60,014 nt of DNA from Rhizobiales bacterium Ga0077525 (GCA_001464835.1 LNDS01000044.1:1-60014), one strand, 5' to 3'. Positions 7,708 to 16,867 are shown, counted from the first letter of the stretch. Numbers and translations: made by a program. Notes: a model not told the origin generated them from the letters alone.

Positions 7708-9114
7708 CTATTCCCGCCGGCGCGAGATCACGAAGGATTCGTCGTAGAACCACAGCCCGCCGTGCTTTTGCAACGTGTCGCGCGTCGCGTCGATAAACCG
7801 CCGGTCGCTGTTGACGTCCGACAAACGATCGTCCTCGACCTGCGCCACGTAAACCGCCGCGTTCCACGCCGCCATCAAAGTCGAGGTGCCGATCGACGAC
7901 GACACTTCCGACGGCAGCGTGTGCATCTCGTATTTAAACAGCGCGCGCTGGTCGGAATAGGCGTTGAAATTCAGGTCGCGCGCCGCCGATCCCAGTTCGA
8001 CCTTGGTCGCCTTGAGCAGATCGTGGCGGCTGTGCGTGAATGGATTGTCCTCCGGCCAGACTTTATGGATGATCTCCATGCCCGGATCATGGCCATAGGA
8101 CTGGATCGCAATCATCCGCCCGCCCGGTCCGAGCGCTTTGGCCAGAGGCGCCAGCACGCGCTTGGCCTTGAATTCAAGCGAGGCGCGGGCGCGATAAGGC
8201 TGCGAGGCGATGACCAGATCGTAATCGGCGACGGTGCCGCCCGGCTTCGGGATAACCTGGTCGAGCAGGAAGCGGTGATCGTTGCGGTAAATCACCAGCA
8301 CGACCGGGCGCTCATAGACCGGGTTTCCGCTCTTCGGCGATACCTTGGCCTTCCAGCTTTCGGCCAGGAACGGTTCGAGCGCGGTGATCTGTTCTTCAAA
8401 CGTATGGGCGGTGCCGCCGTCCATCGCGACTTCCTTCCAGATCATGCTGGTGGCGGCATGCAGCGACTTTGCGGCAAGCCACGGCGCTTCGGCGTAAGCG
8501 AGATTGGTCAGCACCAGCACCGTGGAAGGATGCTCGACGAAACGGTCGGCCATCTTGTGCAAGGTGAGGCGCACGTCCTCGAGGCTGATTTCCTTGCCGA
8601 CGATGTAATGCGGCATGGTCGGAAACTTGTCGTGCATCGAGCGCATGACGCGGGCGAGCACGCTGCCGTCGCCGACGCCGGCGTCGAACACGCGCACCGC
8701 CGGTGGCCGCGGATGAATATTGCCGAGCTCCAGGCTGACGCGCTGCGCGACTTCCCATTTCTCGCTGCACGTATTCACGAACAGCAGATATTTCTGGCGA
8801 TTGTCGAAGAAACGGAAATTGCGTTGCGGATCGTCATCCGTCTGATTGGTGGCCATTGGCGGCGCCTGCGGTTTAATAACGGGAAGGGATTGCGCCGGCA
8901 CGTCGAACAGCACGCGGCGGCGCGCCGGTGCGCCCTCGTCGCTTTGCGACATGAAGGCGCGAATGCGCTCCAGCGTGTCGGTGGTGATGCGGCCGCCATT
9001 GCGTAGCCGGCTGGCGAGCTTGCCGTCGTTGACGGCGCGGCGTCCGAAGGTGGATTCGGCCAGGCCGCGCTGACGGCAGAATTCGCTGATCTCCTGAAGG
9101 ATGACCTCGTTCAT
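7708..9114 (-). CDS. HTH-domain protein fused to a SAM-dependent methyltransferase-like domain
   Basis: The start at 9114 (AGGAAATGTC upstream) gives 468 residues. Residues about 5-50 look like a helix-turn-helix (EFCRQRGLAESTFGRRAVNDG, interrupted by variable positions, then RLRNGGRITTDTLERI). Around residue 130-150 is a nucleotide-binding loop of the SAM methyltransferase type, VRVFDAGVGDGSVL. The C-terminal half is not recognised. It heads the minus-strand block and could sense S-adenosylmethionine or methylate something while binding DNA. The leader just upstream carries repeated GTGGGCAA elements that it might bind. Specific function unknown. Confidence 0.7.
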   Translation of the reverse strand: MNEVILQEISEFCRQRGLAESTFGRRAVNDGKLASRLRNGGRITTDTLERIRAFMSQSDEGAPARRRVLFDVPAQSLPVIKPQAPPMATNQTDDDPQRNFRFFDNRQKYLLFVNTCSEKWEVAQRVSLELGNIHPRPPAVRVFDAGVGDGSVLARVMRSMHDKFPTMPHYIVGKEISLEDVRLTLHKMADRFVEHPSTVLVLTNLAYAEAPWLAAKSLHAATSMIWKEVAMDGGTAHTFEEQITALEPFLAESWKAKVSPKSGNPVYERPVVLVIYRNDHRFLLDQVIPKPGGTVADYDLVIASQPYRARASLEFKAKRVLAPLAKALGPGGRMIAIQSYGHDPGMEIIHKVWPEDNPFTHSRHDLLKATKVELGSAARDLNFNAYSDQRALFKYEMHTLPSEVSSSIGTSTLMAAWNAAVYVAQVEDDRLSDVNSDRRFIDATRDTLQKHGGLWFYDESFVISRRRE

Positions 9115-9214
9115 GACATTTCCTCGCGCTTTTTTGCTGGCTCTGAAGGCCGTCGCGCCATGACACCGAACCAAGCGGGGGATTTTTCGTCAACCACAAA
9201 ATGACATCAAGAAA

Positions 9215-9356
9215 GTTGGGCAACATGTGTGGGCAAATCCCACACCGGCAAAAAGCAATTAACATCAGAGTACTATGGTCTAGAAGATTGAAACGCCTTT
9301 GGCGTTTGCTCAACAGTGGGCAGAAATGGCCCAAATCGGTGGGCAATAGTGGGCAA
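9215..9356. promoter_or_regulatory. Cluster of GTGGGCAA-like repeats in the 300-base gap upstream of the HTH-methyltransferase
   Basis: The gap 9115-9414 contains no gene. Five near-identical octamers on the plus strand read GTTGGGCAA (9215), GTGGGCAA (9229), GTGGGCAG (9316), GTGGGCAA (9339) and GTGGGCAA (9349). A sixth, inverted and weaker, lies at 9326-9335. Starts are spaced 14, 87, 23 and 10 bases apart. Repeated same-strand boxes in front of a gene for a DNA-binding protein suggest operators, possibly autoregulatory. This is inference from position and repetition alone. Confidence 0.45.
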
Positions 9357-9387
9357 AAAAGGCGGCCAGCATTGACGCCGGCCGCCT
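9354..9387 (-). terminator. Rho-independent terminator after pcaG
   Basis: On the minus strand a GGCGGCC / GGCCGCC stem (9361-9367 with 9380-9386) is followed at once by TTTTTT (complement of 9355-9360). It lies 28 bases past the pcaG stop and closes the beta-ketoadipate operon. Confidence 0.8.
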
Positions 9388-9414
9388 TGATGTCCGATTC
9401 CTAAAAAATCGCCG

Positions 9415-10026
9415 CTAGATGTCGAAAAACACCGTCTCGTCGCCGCCCTGGACGCGGATGTCGAAGCGGTACAGCGCCGGGTCGGTGCCCGCCTGCTTGT
9501 GGGCAATGAGTGTCTTGCGCCGGTCGGCCGGCACCATGTTGAGGATCGGATCGTTAGCATTGGCCGCTTCGTCGTCGAAATACAGCCGCGTATAGACTTG
9601 GCGGATCATGCCCCGCGAGAAAACGCAGACGACGATATGCGGCGCCTGCGGCTTGCCGCCGGGACCTGCGACCTGCCCCGGCTTGATGGTGTCGAAAGCA
9701 AAGACGCCCGCCTTGTCAGTGGCGGAACGGCCGAAACCCTTGAACTGCGTGTTGGACGCAGCGCCTCCGCGCGGGCTGGCGTAGCGGCCCTGGCTATCGG
9801 CCTGCCAGATCTCGATCATGCAGTCGTTGATCGGCAGATTGTCGCCGTCATAGACGATGCCTTCGATGCGAATGCGGGTGCCGGAGGCGTCCGGCGTCAC
9901 CAGATTTGATTCGACCGTATTCTTCCAGGAGTAGCTGCCGTTCGGATCCCAGTCGCAACGGCCCTTCGGCGTGAGGCCATAAGCGAAGAACGGACCGACG
10001 GTTTGTGAGGGCGTGATTTCGGACAT
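9415..10026 (-). CDS. pcaG: Protocatechuate 3,4-dioxygenase, alpha subunit
   Basis: The 203-residue protein begins MSEITPSQTVGPFFAYGL, the standard alpha-subunit start, with the intradiol signature RIRIEGIVYDGDNLPINDCMIE interrupted only by family variation, then IWQADSQGRY. The alpha subunit lacks the iron ligands, which the beta subunit supplies. The enzyme cleaves protocatechuate to beta-carboxymuconate with O2. It follows pcaH after 14 bases. The longer in-frame opening upstream of 10026 runs into pcaH and is not coding. Confidence 0.93.
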   Translation of the reverse strand: MSEITPSQTVGPFFAYGLTPKGRCDWDPNGSYSWKNTVESNLVTPDASGTRIRIEGIVYDGDNLPINDCMIEIWQADSQGRYASPRGGAASNTQFKGFGRSATDKAGVFAFDTIKPGQVAGPGGKPQAPHIVVCVFSRGMIRQVYTRLYFDDEAANANDPILNMVPADRRKTLIAHKQAGTDPALYRFDIRVQGGDETVFFDI

Positions 10027-10040
10027 GTAATGGGTGGCCC

Positions 10041-10748
10041 TTAATGTTCGTCGTTGTCGAGCGGGGTCGCTTCGCGGCCGCGCAGCACGATGTCGAAGCG
10101 GAACGCCAGCGCCCAATCGGGCACGGTGTTCTCGAGGTCGAAGGTCGAGATCATGCGCGCCCGCGCTTTTTCATCCAGCACCGAATTGAAGATCGGGTCG
10201 TAGGGGAAAAGGTAGTCGCCGGGGAAATACATCTGCGTCACCAGCCGCGACAGGAACGAGTGGCCGAACACCGAGAAATGGATGTGGTTCGGCCGCCAGG
10301 CATTGTGGTGATTGCCCCAGGGGTAGGCGCCCGGCTTCACCGTGATGAATTTGTAATAGCCCTTGTCGTCGGTAACGGTGCGGCCGGCGCCGGTGAAGTT
10401 CGGATCGAGCGGCGCCGGATGCTGGTCGACGTTATGGACGTAACGGCCGCAGGCATTGGCCTGCCAAAGCTCGACCAGAGCATTGGGTACCGGTCTCTTG
10501 TCCTCATCAAGAACGTGGCCGTGCACGACGATGCGCTCGCCGAGCGGCTCGCCTTTGTGCTGCCTGGTCAGGTCGTTGTCGTTTTCCTGGATCGCGTCAT
10601 GGCCGTAAACCGGGCCGGTCAGCTCCGATAGAGTGTGCGGCACGATCATCAGCGGCTTCGACGGCGAGCGCTTGATGGTGCTCTTGTAGCCGGGCGAGAG
10701 GTGTTTCGGGAACGCCTCGAGGCTTTGCTTGGGGAAGATCAGCGACAT
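10041..10748 (-). CDS. pcaH: Protocatechuate 3,4-dioxygenase, beta subunit
   Basis: The protein has 235 residues and belongs to the intradiol ring-cleavage dioxygenases. The four Fe(III) ligands are visible: Y103 (GRYVH), Y142 (AYPWGN), and H155 and H157 (RPNHIHF). Each is offset by exactly five from the Pseudomonas numbering I recall (108, 147, 160, 162). It forms the active heteromer with PcaG encoded just downstream. Its presence places a protocatechuate pathway in this organism and gives meaning to the hydroxycinnamate genes on the other strand. Confidence 0.95.
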   Translation of the reverse strand: MSLIFPKQSLEAFPKHLSPGYKSTIKRSPSKPLMIVPHTLSELTGPVYGHDAIQENDNDLTRQHKGEPLGERIVVHGHVLDEDKRPVPNALVELWQANACGRYVHNVDQHPAPLDPNFTGAGRTVTDDKGYYKFITVKPGAYPWGNHHNAWRPNHIHFSVFGHSFLSRLVTQMYFPGDYLFPYDPIFNSVLDEKARARMISTFDLENTVPDWALAFRFDIVLRGREATPLDNDEH

Positions 10749-10763
10749 TGCATTCGTCCTTGT

Positions 10764-11972
10764 CTATTGAACCCGTTCGAGCGCGAGCGACACGCCCTGT
10801 CCGACGCCGACACACATGGTGGCCAGCGCCAGCCTGCCGCCTCTTTCTTCCAGACCGTGCACCGCCGTCAGCGCCAGACGGGTGCCCGACATGCCGAGCG
10901 GATGGCCAAGCGCAATGGCGCCGCCATGCGGATTGACCTGTTCGGCGTCGTCGGCGAGCCCAAGCTGGCGCAGGCAAGCTAACGATTGCGAGGCGAAGGC
11001 CTCATTGATCTCGATCAAATCATAGTCGCCGATCTTGTGTCCAAGCCGCGCCATCAGTTTAAGCGTCGATGGCACCGGCCCGATACCCATGATCCGCGGC
11101 GGCACCGCCGCCGACGCCATGCCGAGAATACGCGCGCGCGGCGTCAGGCCATAGGCCTTCACCGCCCCTTCCGACGCGACAATCAGCGCCGCCGCGCCGT
11201 CATTGACGCCGGAGGCATTGCCCGCCGTTACCGTGCCGGGCTCGCGGAACGGCGTCTTGAGCTTGGCGAGTTGCTCCAACGTCGTGTCGGGACGCGGGTG
11301 CTCGTCGGTATCAATCTTGACGGTCTCGCCCTTGCGGCCGGGGATTTCGACCGGCACGATTTCCCTGGCGAAATAGCCCGCAGCGATGGCCTTGCCGGCG
11401 CGCTGCTGCGAACGAACGGCGAAAGCGTCCTGGTCGGCGCGCGAAATCTGGAAATCGGCGGCAACGTTCTCGCCGGTTTCCGGCATGGCATCTACGCCGT
11501 ACTGCTTCTTCATCAGCGGGTTGACGAAGCGCCAGCCGATCGTGGTGTCGTAAATTTCGGCGTTGCGCGAGAAAGCCTCGGTCGCCTTGCCCTGCACGAA
11601 GGGCGCGCGCGACATCGACTCGACGCCGCCGGCGATGGCGAATTCCATTTCGCCGGAACGGATGGCGCGGGCGGCGGTGCCGACCGCTTCAAGGCCGGAC
11701 GCGCACAGCCGGTTCAAGGTCACGCCCGGCACGCTCTGCGGCAGTCCCGCCAAGAGCAGCGCCATGCGCGCGACATTGCGGTTGTCCTCGCCGGCCTGAT
11801 TGGCGCAGCCGAAATAGACTTCCTCGAGCTTTTCCCAATCCACTTTCGGATTGCGCGCCATCAAAGCCTTGATCGGGACCGCGGCGAGATCGTCGGTGCG
11901 CACCTTGGCCAGCGACCCGGCATAGCGGCCGATCGGGGTGCGGATGGCGTCGCAGAGAAATACGTCACGCAT
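10764..11972 (-). CDS. pcaF: Acetyl-CoA acyltransferase / beta-ketoadipyl-CoA thiolase
   Basis: The start at 11972, with AGGAACACACT upstream, gives 402 residues. It is a type I thiolase with nucleophile C90 (NRLCASG), H357 (LGHPLGMSG) and the second cysteine C387 ([10 protein letters not shown]). In this operon the substrate is almost certainly 3-oxoadipyl-CoA, giving succinyl-CoA and acetyl-CoA. Position between the CoA-transferase genes and pcaHG supports that over a general fatty-acid thiolase. Confidence 0.92.
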   Translation of the reverse strand: MRDVFLCDAIRTPIGRYAGSLAKVRTDDLAAVPIKALMARNPKVDWEKLEEVYFGCANQAGEDNRNVARMALLLAGLPQSVPGVTLNRLCASGLEAVGTAARAIRSGEMEFAIAGGVESMSRAPFVQGKATEAFSRNAEIYDTTIGWRFVNPLMKKQYGVDAMPETGENVAADFQISRADQDAFAVRSQQRAGKAIAAGYFAREIVPVEIPGRKGETVKIDTDEHPRPDTTLEQLAKLKTPFREPGTVTAGNASGVNDGAAALIVASEGAVKAYGLTPRARILGMASAAVPPRIMGIGPVPSTLKLMARLGHKIGDYDLIEINEAFASQSLACLRQLGLADDAEQVNPHGGAIALGHPLGMSGTRLALTAVHGLEERGGRLALATMCVGVGQGVSLALERVQ

Positions 11973-11983
11973 AGTGTGTTCCT

Positions 11984-12754
11984 TTACGCCGCCGCATGCG
12001 CCTTGTTGGTGCGCGCATGGAGTTCGCGCAGCACGTCGAGTTCTTTCGCCGTCGGCGCCGGCGTTTCGGCAACCGACGCGGCAAACTTCACCGTCCAGCC
12101 GGTGTTCTCCTGAATCTGCTCGCGGGTGACGCCAGGATGGATCGAGACCACCGTCATCTCCTTCGTCTCCGGATCGGGCGCCCACACCGCCATGTCGGTG
12201 ATGAGTTTGGTCGGACCCTTGGTCCTGACGCCGAGCCTCGCCCGCGAGTCGCCGCCGGAGACATGGCCGATCGAGGTAACAAAATCGAGCTTCTCGACGA
12301 AGGAGCGCTTGCCCTGCGCCATGATGATGAAAATCTCGCCGCACGACGTGGCGATCTCAGGCGCGCCGCCGCCGCCGGGCAGTCGGACCTTCGGTTTGTC
12401 GTAAGGGCCCACCACCGTGGTGTTGAGATTGGCGAACTTGTCGATCTGCGCGCCGCCGAGAAAGCCGACCTTGATGCGGCCGCCTTGCAGCCAGTAGCGA
12501 AACATCTCCGGCACCGACACGGTCGTCAGCGCGGTGTCGCACAATTCGCCGTCGCCGATCGACAAAGGCAGCACGGTCGGCTTGGTGGCAAGCGTGCCGG
12601 ATTCATAGATCAGGGTAATGTCCGGCGCATGCGTCAGCCGCGCCAGATTGCAGGCGGCGGACGGCTGACCGATGCCGACAAAACAGATGTCGTCATTCTT
12701 GAGCGAGCGCGCCGCAGCGACCGTCATCATTTCGGCTGGTTTGTAATCGGCCAT
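11984..12754 (-). CDS. catJ: CoA-transferase subunit B (3-oxoadipate CoA-transferase type)
   Basis: The 256-residue protein is a class I CoA-transferase beta subunit. E51 in IYESGTL matches the catalytic glutamate that carries the CoA thioester. LPGGGGAPEIA and the SIGHVSGG region are also typical. The lengths (A 286, B 256) fit the CatI/CatJ type rather than the shorter PcaI/PcaJ. IpdAB of steroid degradation has similar lengths, but the neighbours pcaF and pcaHG favour 3-oxoadipate as substrate. It starts 5 bases after subunit A ends. Confidence 0.85.
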   Translation of the reverse strand: MADYKPAEMMTVAAARSLKNDDICFVGIGQPSAACNLARLTHAPDITLIYESGTLATKPTVLPLSIGDGELCDTALTTVSVPEMFRYWLQGGRIKVGFLGGAQIDKFANLNTTVVGPYDKPKVRLPGGGGAPEIATSCGEIFIIMAQGKRSFVEKLDFVTSIGHVSGGDSRARLGVRTKGPTKLITDMAVWAPDPETKEMTVVSIHPGVTREQIQENTGWTVKFAASVAETPAPTAKELDVLRELHARTNKAHAAA

Positions 12755-12759
12755 TGTCG

Positions 12760-13620
12760 TTACTCCGCCGCCGCTTGGTGCTTGCGCGCATATTGCGCGA
12801 AGGCCTCGGGGCCCTTGTCGAGAACGTTCGTCTTCATCCAGGCCGAGAAACTCTCGCGGTCCTTGGCGATGTCGTCCCACGCCTTGTAGAAACTGTTGTT
12901 GCGCGGGTAGTAACCCTGCGCATAGGACGGAAACGCGCCGCCCGGCACCGCGACGACGTTGCCGACGGTCCAGTGCGGCAGCACCACCGCGTTGAGGCTG
13001 CGCTCCGGCAGCTCGTCGACGATTTCCTCGACCGTCACCAACGAACGCTTCGAGGCCAGCACGGCTTCCTTTTGCACGCCGAGCACGCCTTCGATCATCA
13101 CATTGCCGGCGCGGTCGGCGCGCTGCGCATGAATGATGGCGACGTCCGGCCGGTGCGACGGGATCGCCGCGAGTTCCTCGCCGGTAAAGGGACAGGTCAC
13201 GCGCTTGATCTTCGGGTTCACCTTGGGCAGGTCGCCGCCGATATAGCCGCGGAAGATGGCGCAAGGCAGGCCCGAGGCCCCGGCCTCATAGGCATTGGCC
13301 ATCGCGGCATGCGAATGTTCTTCGAGTTCGAGTTTATGCGGCCAGTTGTTTTCCACCGCATCGCGGAACCGGTGCAGCGAACCAACGCCCGGATTGCCGC
13401 CCCAGGAGAAAACCAGTTTCTTGACGCAACCCATGCCGATCATCTGGTCGTAAACCAGATCCGGCGTCATGCGGATCAAAGTGAGGTCTTTTCGGCCCTG
13501 CCGGATGATTTCATGGCAGGCGGCATGCGGAATGAGGTGCGTGAAGCCCTCCAGGGCTATCGTGTCGCCGTCGCGGACGGCACCGGCGATGGCCTCTGAG
13601 AGTGTCGTGATACGTGCCAT
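12760..13620 (-). CDS. catI: CoA-transferase subunit A (3-oxoadipate CoA-transferase type)
   Basis: The 286-residue protein is a class I CoA-transferase alpha subunit, with the N-terminal DGDTIALEGFTHLIPHA and a C-terminal NVVAVPGGAFPSYA segment. With subunit B it moves CoA from succinyl-CoA to 3-oxoadipate. It is the first gene of the five-gene operon that ends at the 9354-9387 terminator. It is divergent from the DUF3237 gene, with a 96-base shared control region. Confidence 0.85.
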   Translation of the reverse strand: MARITTLSEAIAGAVRDGDTIALEGFTHLIPHAACHEIIRQGRKDLTLIRMTPDLVYDQMIGMGCVKKLVFSWGGNPGVGSLHRFRDAVENNWPHKLELEEHSHAAMANAYEAGASGLPCAIFRGYIGGDLPKVNPKIKRVTCPFTGEELAAIPSHRPDVAIIHAQRADRAGNVMIEGVLGVQKEAVLASKRSLVTVEEIVDELPERSLNAVVLPHWTVGNVVAVPGGAFPSYAQGYYPRNNSFYKAWDDIAKDRESFSAWMKTNVLDKGPEAFAQYARKHQAAAE

Positions 13621-13637
13621 AAAGCTGGTTCCCGGTT

Positions 13638-13660
13638 GCGCGCCCGTATTTACGGCGCGC
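13638..13660. promoter_or_regulatory. Inverted repeat in the divergent control region
   Basis: GCGCGCCCGTA and TACGGCGCGC form a near-perfect inverted repeat (one unpaired C) in the gap between the CoA-transferase operon (minus) and the DUF3237 operon (plus). There is no T-run, so it is not a terminator. An operator for both operons is possible. Confidence 0.35.
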
Positions 13661-13716
13661 CACCGACAGGGTCAAATGGCGATCTCGCGGCGACGCGAAA
13701 GTAGGGGCTCCAACGA

Positions 13717-14178
13717 ATGGCCTCGATGCTGGCAACGCAACCTATCTTTCATATCCACGCCGAACTGGCGGGCATCACCGATCTGGGCCGCACACCCTAC
13801 GGTGTGCGCCGCATCATCGACATCCTCGGCGGCACGGTGAGCGGGCCGCGGCTGAACGGGCGCGTTCTTCCCGGCGGCGCCGACTGGCAAATCATCCGCG
13901 GCGACGGCGCCGCCGACATCAAGGCGCGCTACACGATTCAAGCCGACTCTGGCGCGCGCATCCTCGTGTCGAGCGAGGGCTTGCGCCACGGACCGCCGGA
14001 GATTCTGGAAAGGCTGTTACGGGGCGACAATGTCGATCCATCGCTCTACTATTTCCGTACCGTGATGCGGTTCGAGACATCCGATCCGTCGTTCGACTGG
14101 CTCAACCGTATTCTGGCGCTGGCGCGCGGCCAGCGCCAACCCAACGCGATACGGCTCGACGTTTTCGAGGTGATCTGA
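13717..14178 (+). CDS. DUF3237 family protein
   Basis: The 153-residue protein matches DUF3237, a small beta-barrel family often found in aromatic-degradation clusters. Seen motifs are GRTPYGVRRII, GRVLPGGADWQ and SLYYFRTVMRFET. No catalytic residues can be named. It starts at 13717 with GGGG about 10 bases upstream; an ATG three codons later is an alternative. Its stop overlaps the crotonase start (TGATG), so the two are translationally coupled and probably act in the same pathway. An unassigned hydrolase, lyase or binding role in hydroxycinnamate breakdown is conceivable. Confidence 0.8.
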   Translation: MASMLATQPIFHIHAELAGITDLGRTPYGVRRIIDILGGTVSGPRLNGRVLPGGADWQIIRGDGAADIKARYTIQADSGARILVSSEGLRHGPPEILERLLRGDNVDPSLYYFRTVMRFETSDPSFDWLNRILALARGQRQPNAIRLDVFEVI

Positions 14179-14978
14179 TGGCGGCCGAACAGTTCAAGAT
14201 GACATTGCCGGCGTCACTCAAGGCCGAGCGGCGCGGCAAGGTCGCCATCGTGACTTTGGCGCGGCCGCAGAAGCGCAACGCGCTCGACGACGCGACCATC
14301 CTTGGGCTGGAGACGTTCTTTACCTCGTTGCCGGACGATATCGCCGTGGCGTTGCTGCACGGCGACGGCGAGCATTTTTCCGCCGGCCTCGATCTCGGCG
14401 AATTGCAGGAGCGCGACATCACGCAGGGCATTGCCCATTCCAGCCTTTGGCATCGCGCGTTCGACAAAATTCAGTTCGGAAAGGTGCCGGTAGTCTGCGT
14501 GCTGCATGGCGCCGTGGTCGGCGGCGGCCTTGAACTGGCGGCTGCCACCCATGTGCGCGTCGCCGAGCGCTCAACTTATTACGGCCTGCCCGAAGGCAGC
14601 CGCGGCATTTATGTCGGCGGCGGCGGTTCGGTGCGGCTGCCGCGCCTGATCGGCGTCGCGCGCATGATGGACATGATGCTGACCGGCCGCACCTATTCGG
14701 CCGAGGACGGCCAGGCAATGGGCCTCTCGACCTATCTGACCGAGCCGGGCGAAGGTCTGGCCAAGGGTCTGGCGCTGGCCGAGCGCATTGCCGGCAATAC
14801 CGCGCTGACCAATTTCGCCGTCACCCATGTGCTGCCGCGCATTGCCGACGTCGATCCGTCGAGCGGCTATGCGGTCGAGGCGCTGATGTCGTCGATCGCG
14901 CAAGCCGACGCCGAGGCGAAAAGCCGGCTCGCCGATTTCCTGCAAGGCCGCGCCAATAAGGTGACGCGGCCGGAGTGA
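14178..14978 (+). CDS. Enoyl-CoA hydratase / crotonase family (hydroxycinnamoyl-CoA hydratase-like)
   Basis: The 266-residue crotonase has the oxyanion segment FSAGLDLGELQ and the helix GAVVGGGLELAAATH, in which the Glu is the first catalytic residue. LPEGSRGIYVGGGG carries the second Glu. It overlaps DUF3237 by one base and is followed 4 bases later by the CoA ligase. In this context it should hydrate feruloyl-, caffeoyl- or p-coumaroyl-CoA. Whether it also cleaves the product to aldehyde plus acetyl-CoA (Ech type) or leaves it for the SDR (beta-oxidative type) cannot be read from sequence, but the adjacent SDR favours the latter. Confidence 0.85.
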   Translation: MAAEQFKMTLPASLKAERRGKVAIVTLARPQKRNALDDATILGLETFFTSLPDDIAVALLHGDGEHFSAGLDLGELQERDITQGIAHSSLWHRAFDKIQFGKVPVVCVLHGAVVGGGLELAAATHVRVAERSTYYGLPEGSRGIYVGGGGSVRLPRLIGVARMMDMMLTGRTYSAEDGQAMGLSTYLTEPGEGLAKGLALAERIAGNTALTNFAVTHVLPRIADVDPSSGYAVEALMSSIAQADAEAKSRLADFLQGRANKVTRPE

Positions 14979-14982
14979 AGAA

Positions 14983-16851
14983 ATGCCGGACCCGGCCATC
15001 AAGGCGAAAGCGAATTCCACGCTGTTGCGCGCCGTCCGCATGGGCGCGCTCGATGCCGTGCTCGACCGGCGCGCCGACGGCACCATCTATATCCGCACCG
15101 CGCGCGACCTCGGCCCCTATTACCGCAAGCTGAGCGATCCGCTGGATCATTGGGCCAGGGCCGCGCCCGACCGCGTGTTCCTAGCACAACGCGACGCGCA
15201 GGATCGCTGGCGGACTTTGAGCTACGCGCAGACGCATCATCAGGTGCAGCGCATTGCCGCGTCGTTGTTGCGGCGCGGCCTGTCGGCCGAGAAGCCGATC
15301 GTTATTCTGTCCGGCAACAGCATCGAGCACGCGCTGCTGGCGCTCGCGGCAATGGTCGTTGGCATCCCCTATGCGCCGGTGTCGGCGGCCTATTCGCTGA
15401 TGTCGAGCGACTTCGGCAAATTGCGCATGATTCTCGATCTGCTGACACCGGGGATGGTGTTCGCCGCCGACGGCGGACCATTCGCGCGCGCGCTCTATGC
15501 CACTGTGCCCGACGAGATCGAACTGGTGGTGGCGCAGAACCCACTCGGCGACCGGCCGGTGACGATGTTCGCCGATCTGCTCGGCAACGAAGACAGTGCC
15601 GGTGTCGCCGCCGCGCAGGCCAGGGTGACGCCGGATACAATCGCCAAATTCCTCTTCACCTCCGGTTCGACCGGCGCGCCGAAGGCGGTCATCAACACGC
15701 ACCGCATGCTGTGTTCCAACCAGGCGATGCTGGCCGAAAGCTTTGCCTTCGTTCAAGACGAGCCACCGGTGCTGGTGGACTGGCTGCCGTGGAGCCACAC
15801 CTTCGGCAGCAACCACAATTTCAATCTGGCGCTGATGAACGGCGGCTCGTTCTATATCGACGACGGCAATCCGACGCCGCCCGGCGTGCCGAAGACCGTG
15901 CGCAATTTGCGCGACATCGCGCCGACCGCCTATTTCAACGTGCCCAAGGGCTACGAGGCGTTGGTGCCGCATCTGCGCGCCGACGACACGTTGCGCAAAA
16001 ATTTCTTCAGCCGGGTGAAGATGCTGTTCTATGCCGGCGCCGGCCTGAACCAGACGACATGGGACGCGCTCGCCGAGCTCGCGGTTGCGACCACCGGCGA
16101 GCGCATTATCCTATTGTCGTCGCTTGGTTCGACGGAGACGGCACCGGCAGCGCTGGCCTGCACCTGGGACTTCGACCGCGCCGGCAATATCGGCCTGCCC
16201 TGCCCCGGCGTCGAACTCAAACTGGTACCGAACGGCGGCAAGCTGGAAGCGCGGCTGCGCGGTCCGCATATTACGCCCGGCTATTGGCGACAGCCGCAGC
16301 AGACGCGCGAGGCGTTTGACGATGAGGGCTTCTACAAGATCGGCGACGCGCTGACATTCGCCGATCCGGCGGACCCGGGGCAAGGCCTACTGTTCGACGG
16401 CCGCCTCGCCGAGGACTTCAAGCTTTCGACCGGCACCTGGGTCAGCGTCGGCCCGTTGCGTCTGCGCTTCGTCGATCATTTCGCGCCCTATGTGCGCGAC
16501 GTAGCGGTTGCCGGCGCCGACCGCGACGATATTGCCGTGCTGGTGTTTCCCGACATCGAGGCGTGCCGGAGCCTCGCCGGGCTTTCCGGCGATGCCCCGG
16601 GCGCCGCGATTGTCGAGGCGCCGCCGGTGCGCGCCATGTTCGCCGAATTACTCAACGAATTTGCCGCCGGCCAAAGCTCCTCGACGCGCGTGGTGCGCCT
16701 CATCCTGATGGCCGAGCCGCCGTCTCTGGACAAGGGCGAAATGACCGACAAGGGCTCGATCAACCAGCGCGCGGTGCTGGCGAGCCGCGCCGCTCTGGTG
16801 GACGAACTCTATGCTTGCCCGCTAACGTCGCTTGCGATCGTCGCGCAATGA
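14983..16851 (+). CDS. Feruloyl-CoA synthase-like acid:CoA ligase
   Basis: This 622-residue ANL-superfamily ligase activates an acid via acyl-adenylate to the CoA thioester. The phosphate-binding loop LFTSGSTGAPKA spans about 224-235, then SSLGSTETAP, YKIGDALTF, and the C-terminal LDKGEMTDKGSINQR with K584 and K590 as candidates for the catalytic lysine. Length and the MTDKGSINQR ending fit the feruloyl-CoA synthase group. It is embedded between crotonase and SDR genes. The likely substrates are hydroxycinnamates such as ferulate and p-coumarate. I leave the symbol blank because the exact substrate is inferred. Confidence 0.87.
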   Translation: MPDPAIKAKANSTLLRAVRMGALDAVLDRRADGTIYIRTARDLGPYYRKLSDPLDHWARAAPDRVFLAQRDAQDRWRTLSYAQTHHQVQRIAASLLRRGLSAEKPIVILSGNSIEHALLALAAMVVGIPYAPVSAAYSLMSSDFGKLRMILDLLTPGMVFAADGGPFARALYATVPDEIELVVAQNPLGDRPVTMFADLLGNEDSAGVAAAQARVTPDTIAKFLFTSGSTGAPKAVINTHRMLCSNQAMLAESFAFVQDEPPVLVDWLPWSHTFGSNHNFNLALMNGGSFYIDDGNPTPPGVPKTVRNLRDIAPTAYFNVPKGYEALVPHLRADDTLRKNFFSRVKMLFYAGAGLNQTTWDALAELAVATTGERIILLSSLGSTETAPAALACTWDFDRAGNIGLPCPGVELKLVPNGGKLEARLRGPHITPGYWRQPQQTREAFDDEGFYKIGDALTFADPADPGQGLLFDGRLAEDFKLSTGTWVSVGPLRLRFVDHFAPYVRDVAVAGADRDDIAVLVFPDIEACRSLAGLSGDAPGAAIVEAPPVRAMFAELLNEFAAGQSSSTRVVRLILMAEPPSLDKGEMTDKGSINQRAVLASRAALVDELYACPLTSLAIVAQ

Positions 16852-16867
16852 TTTCAAGGAGACTCGC

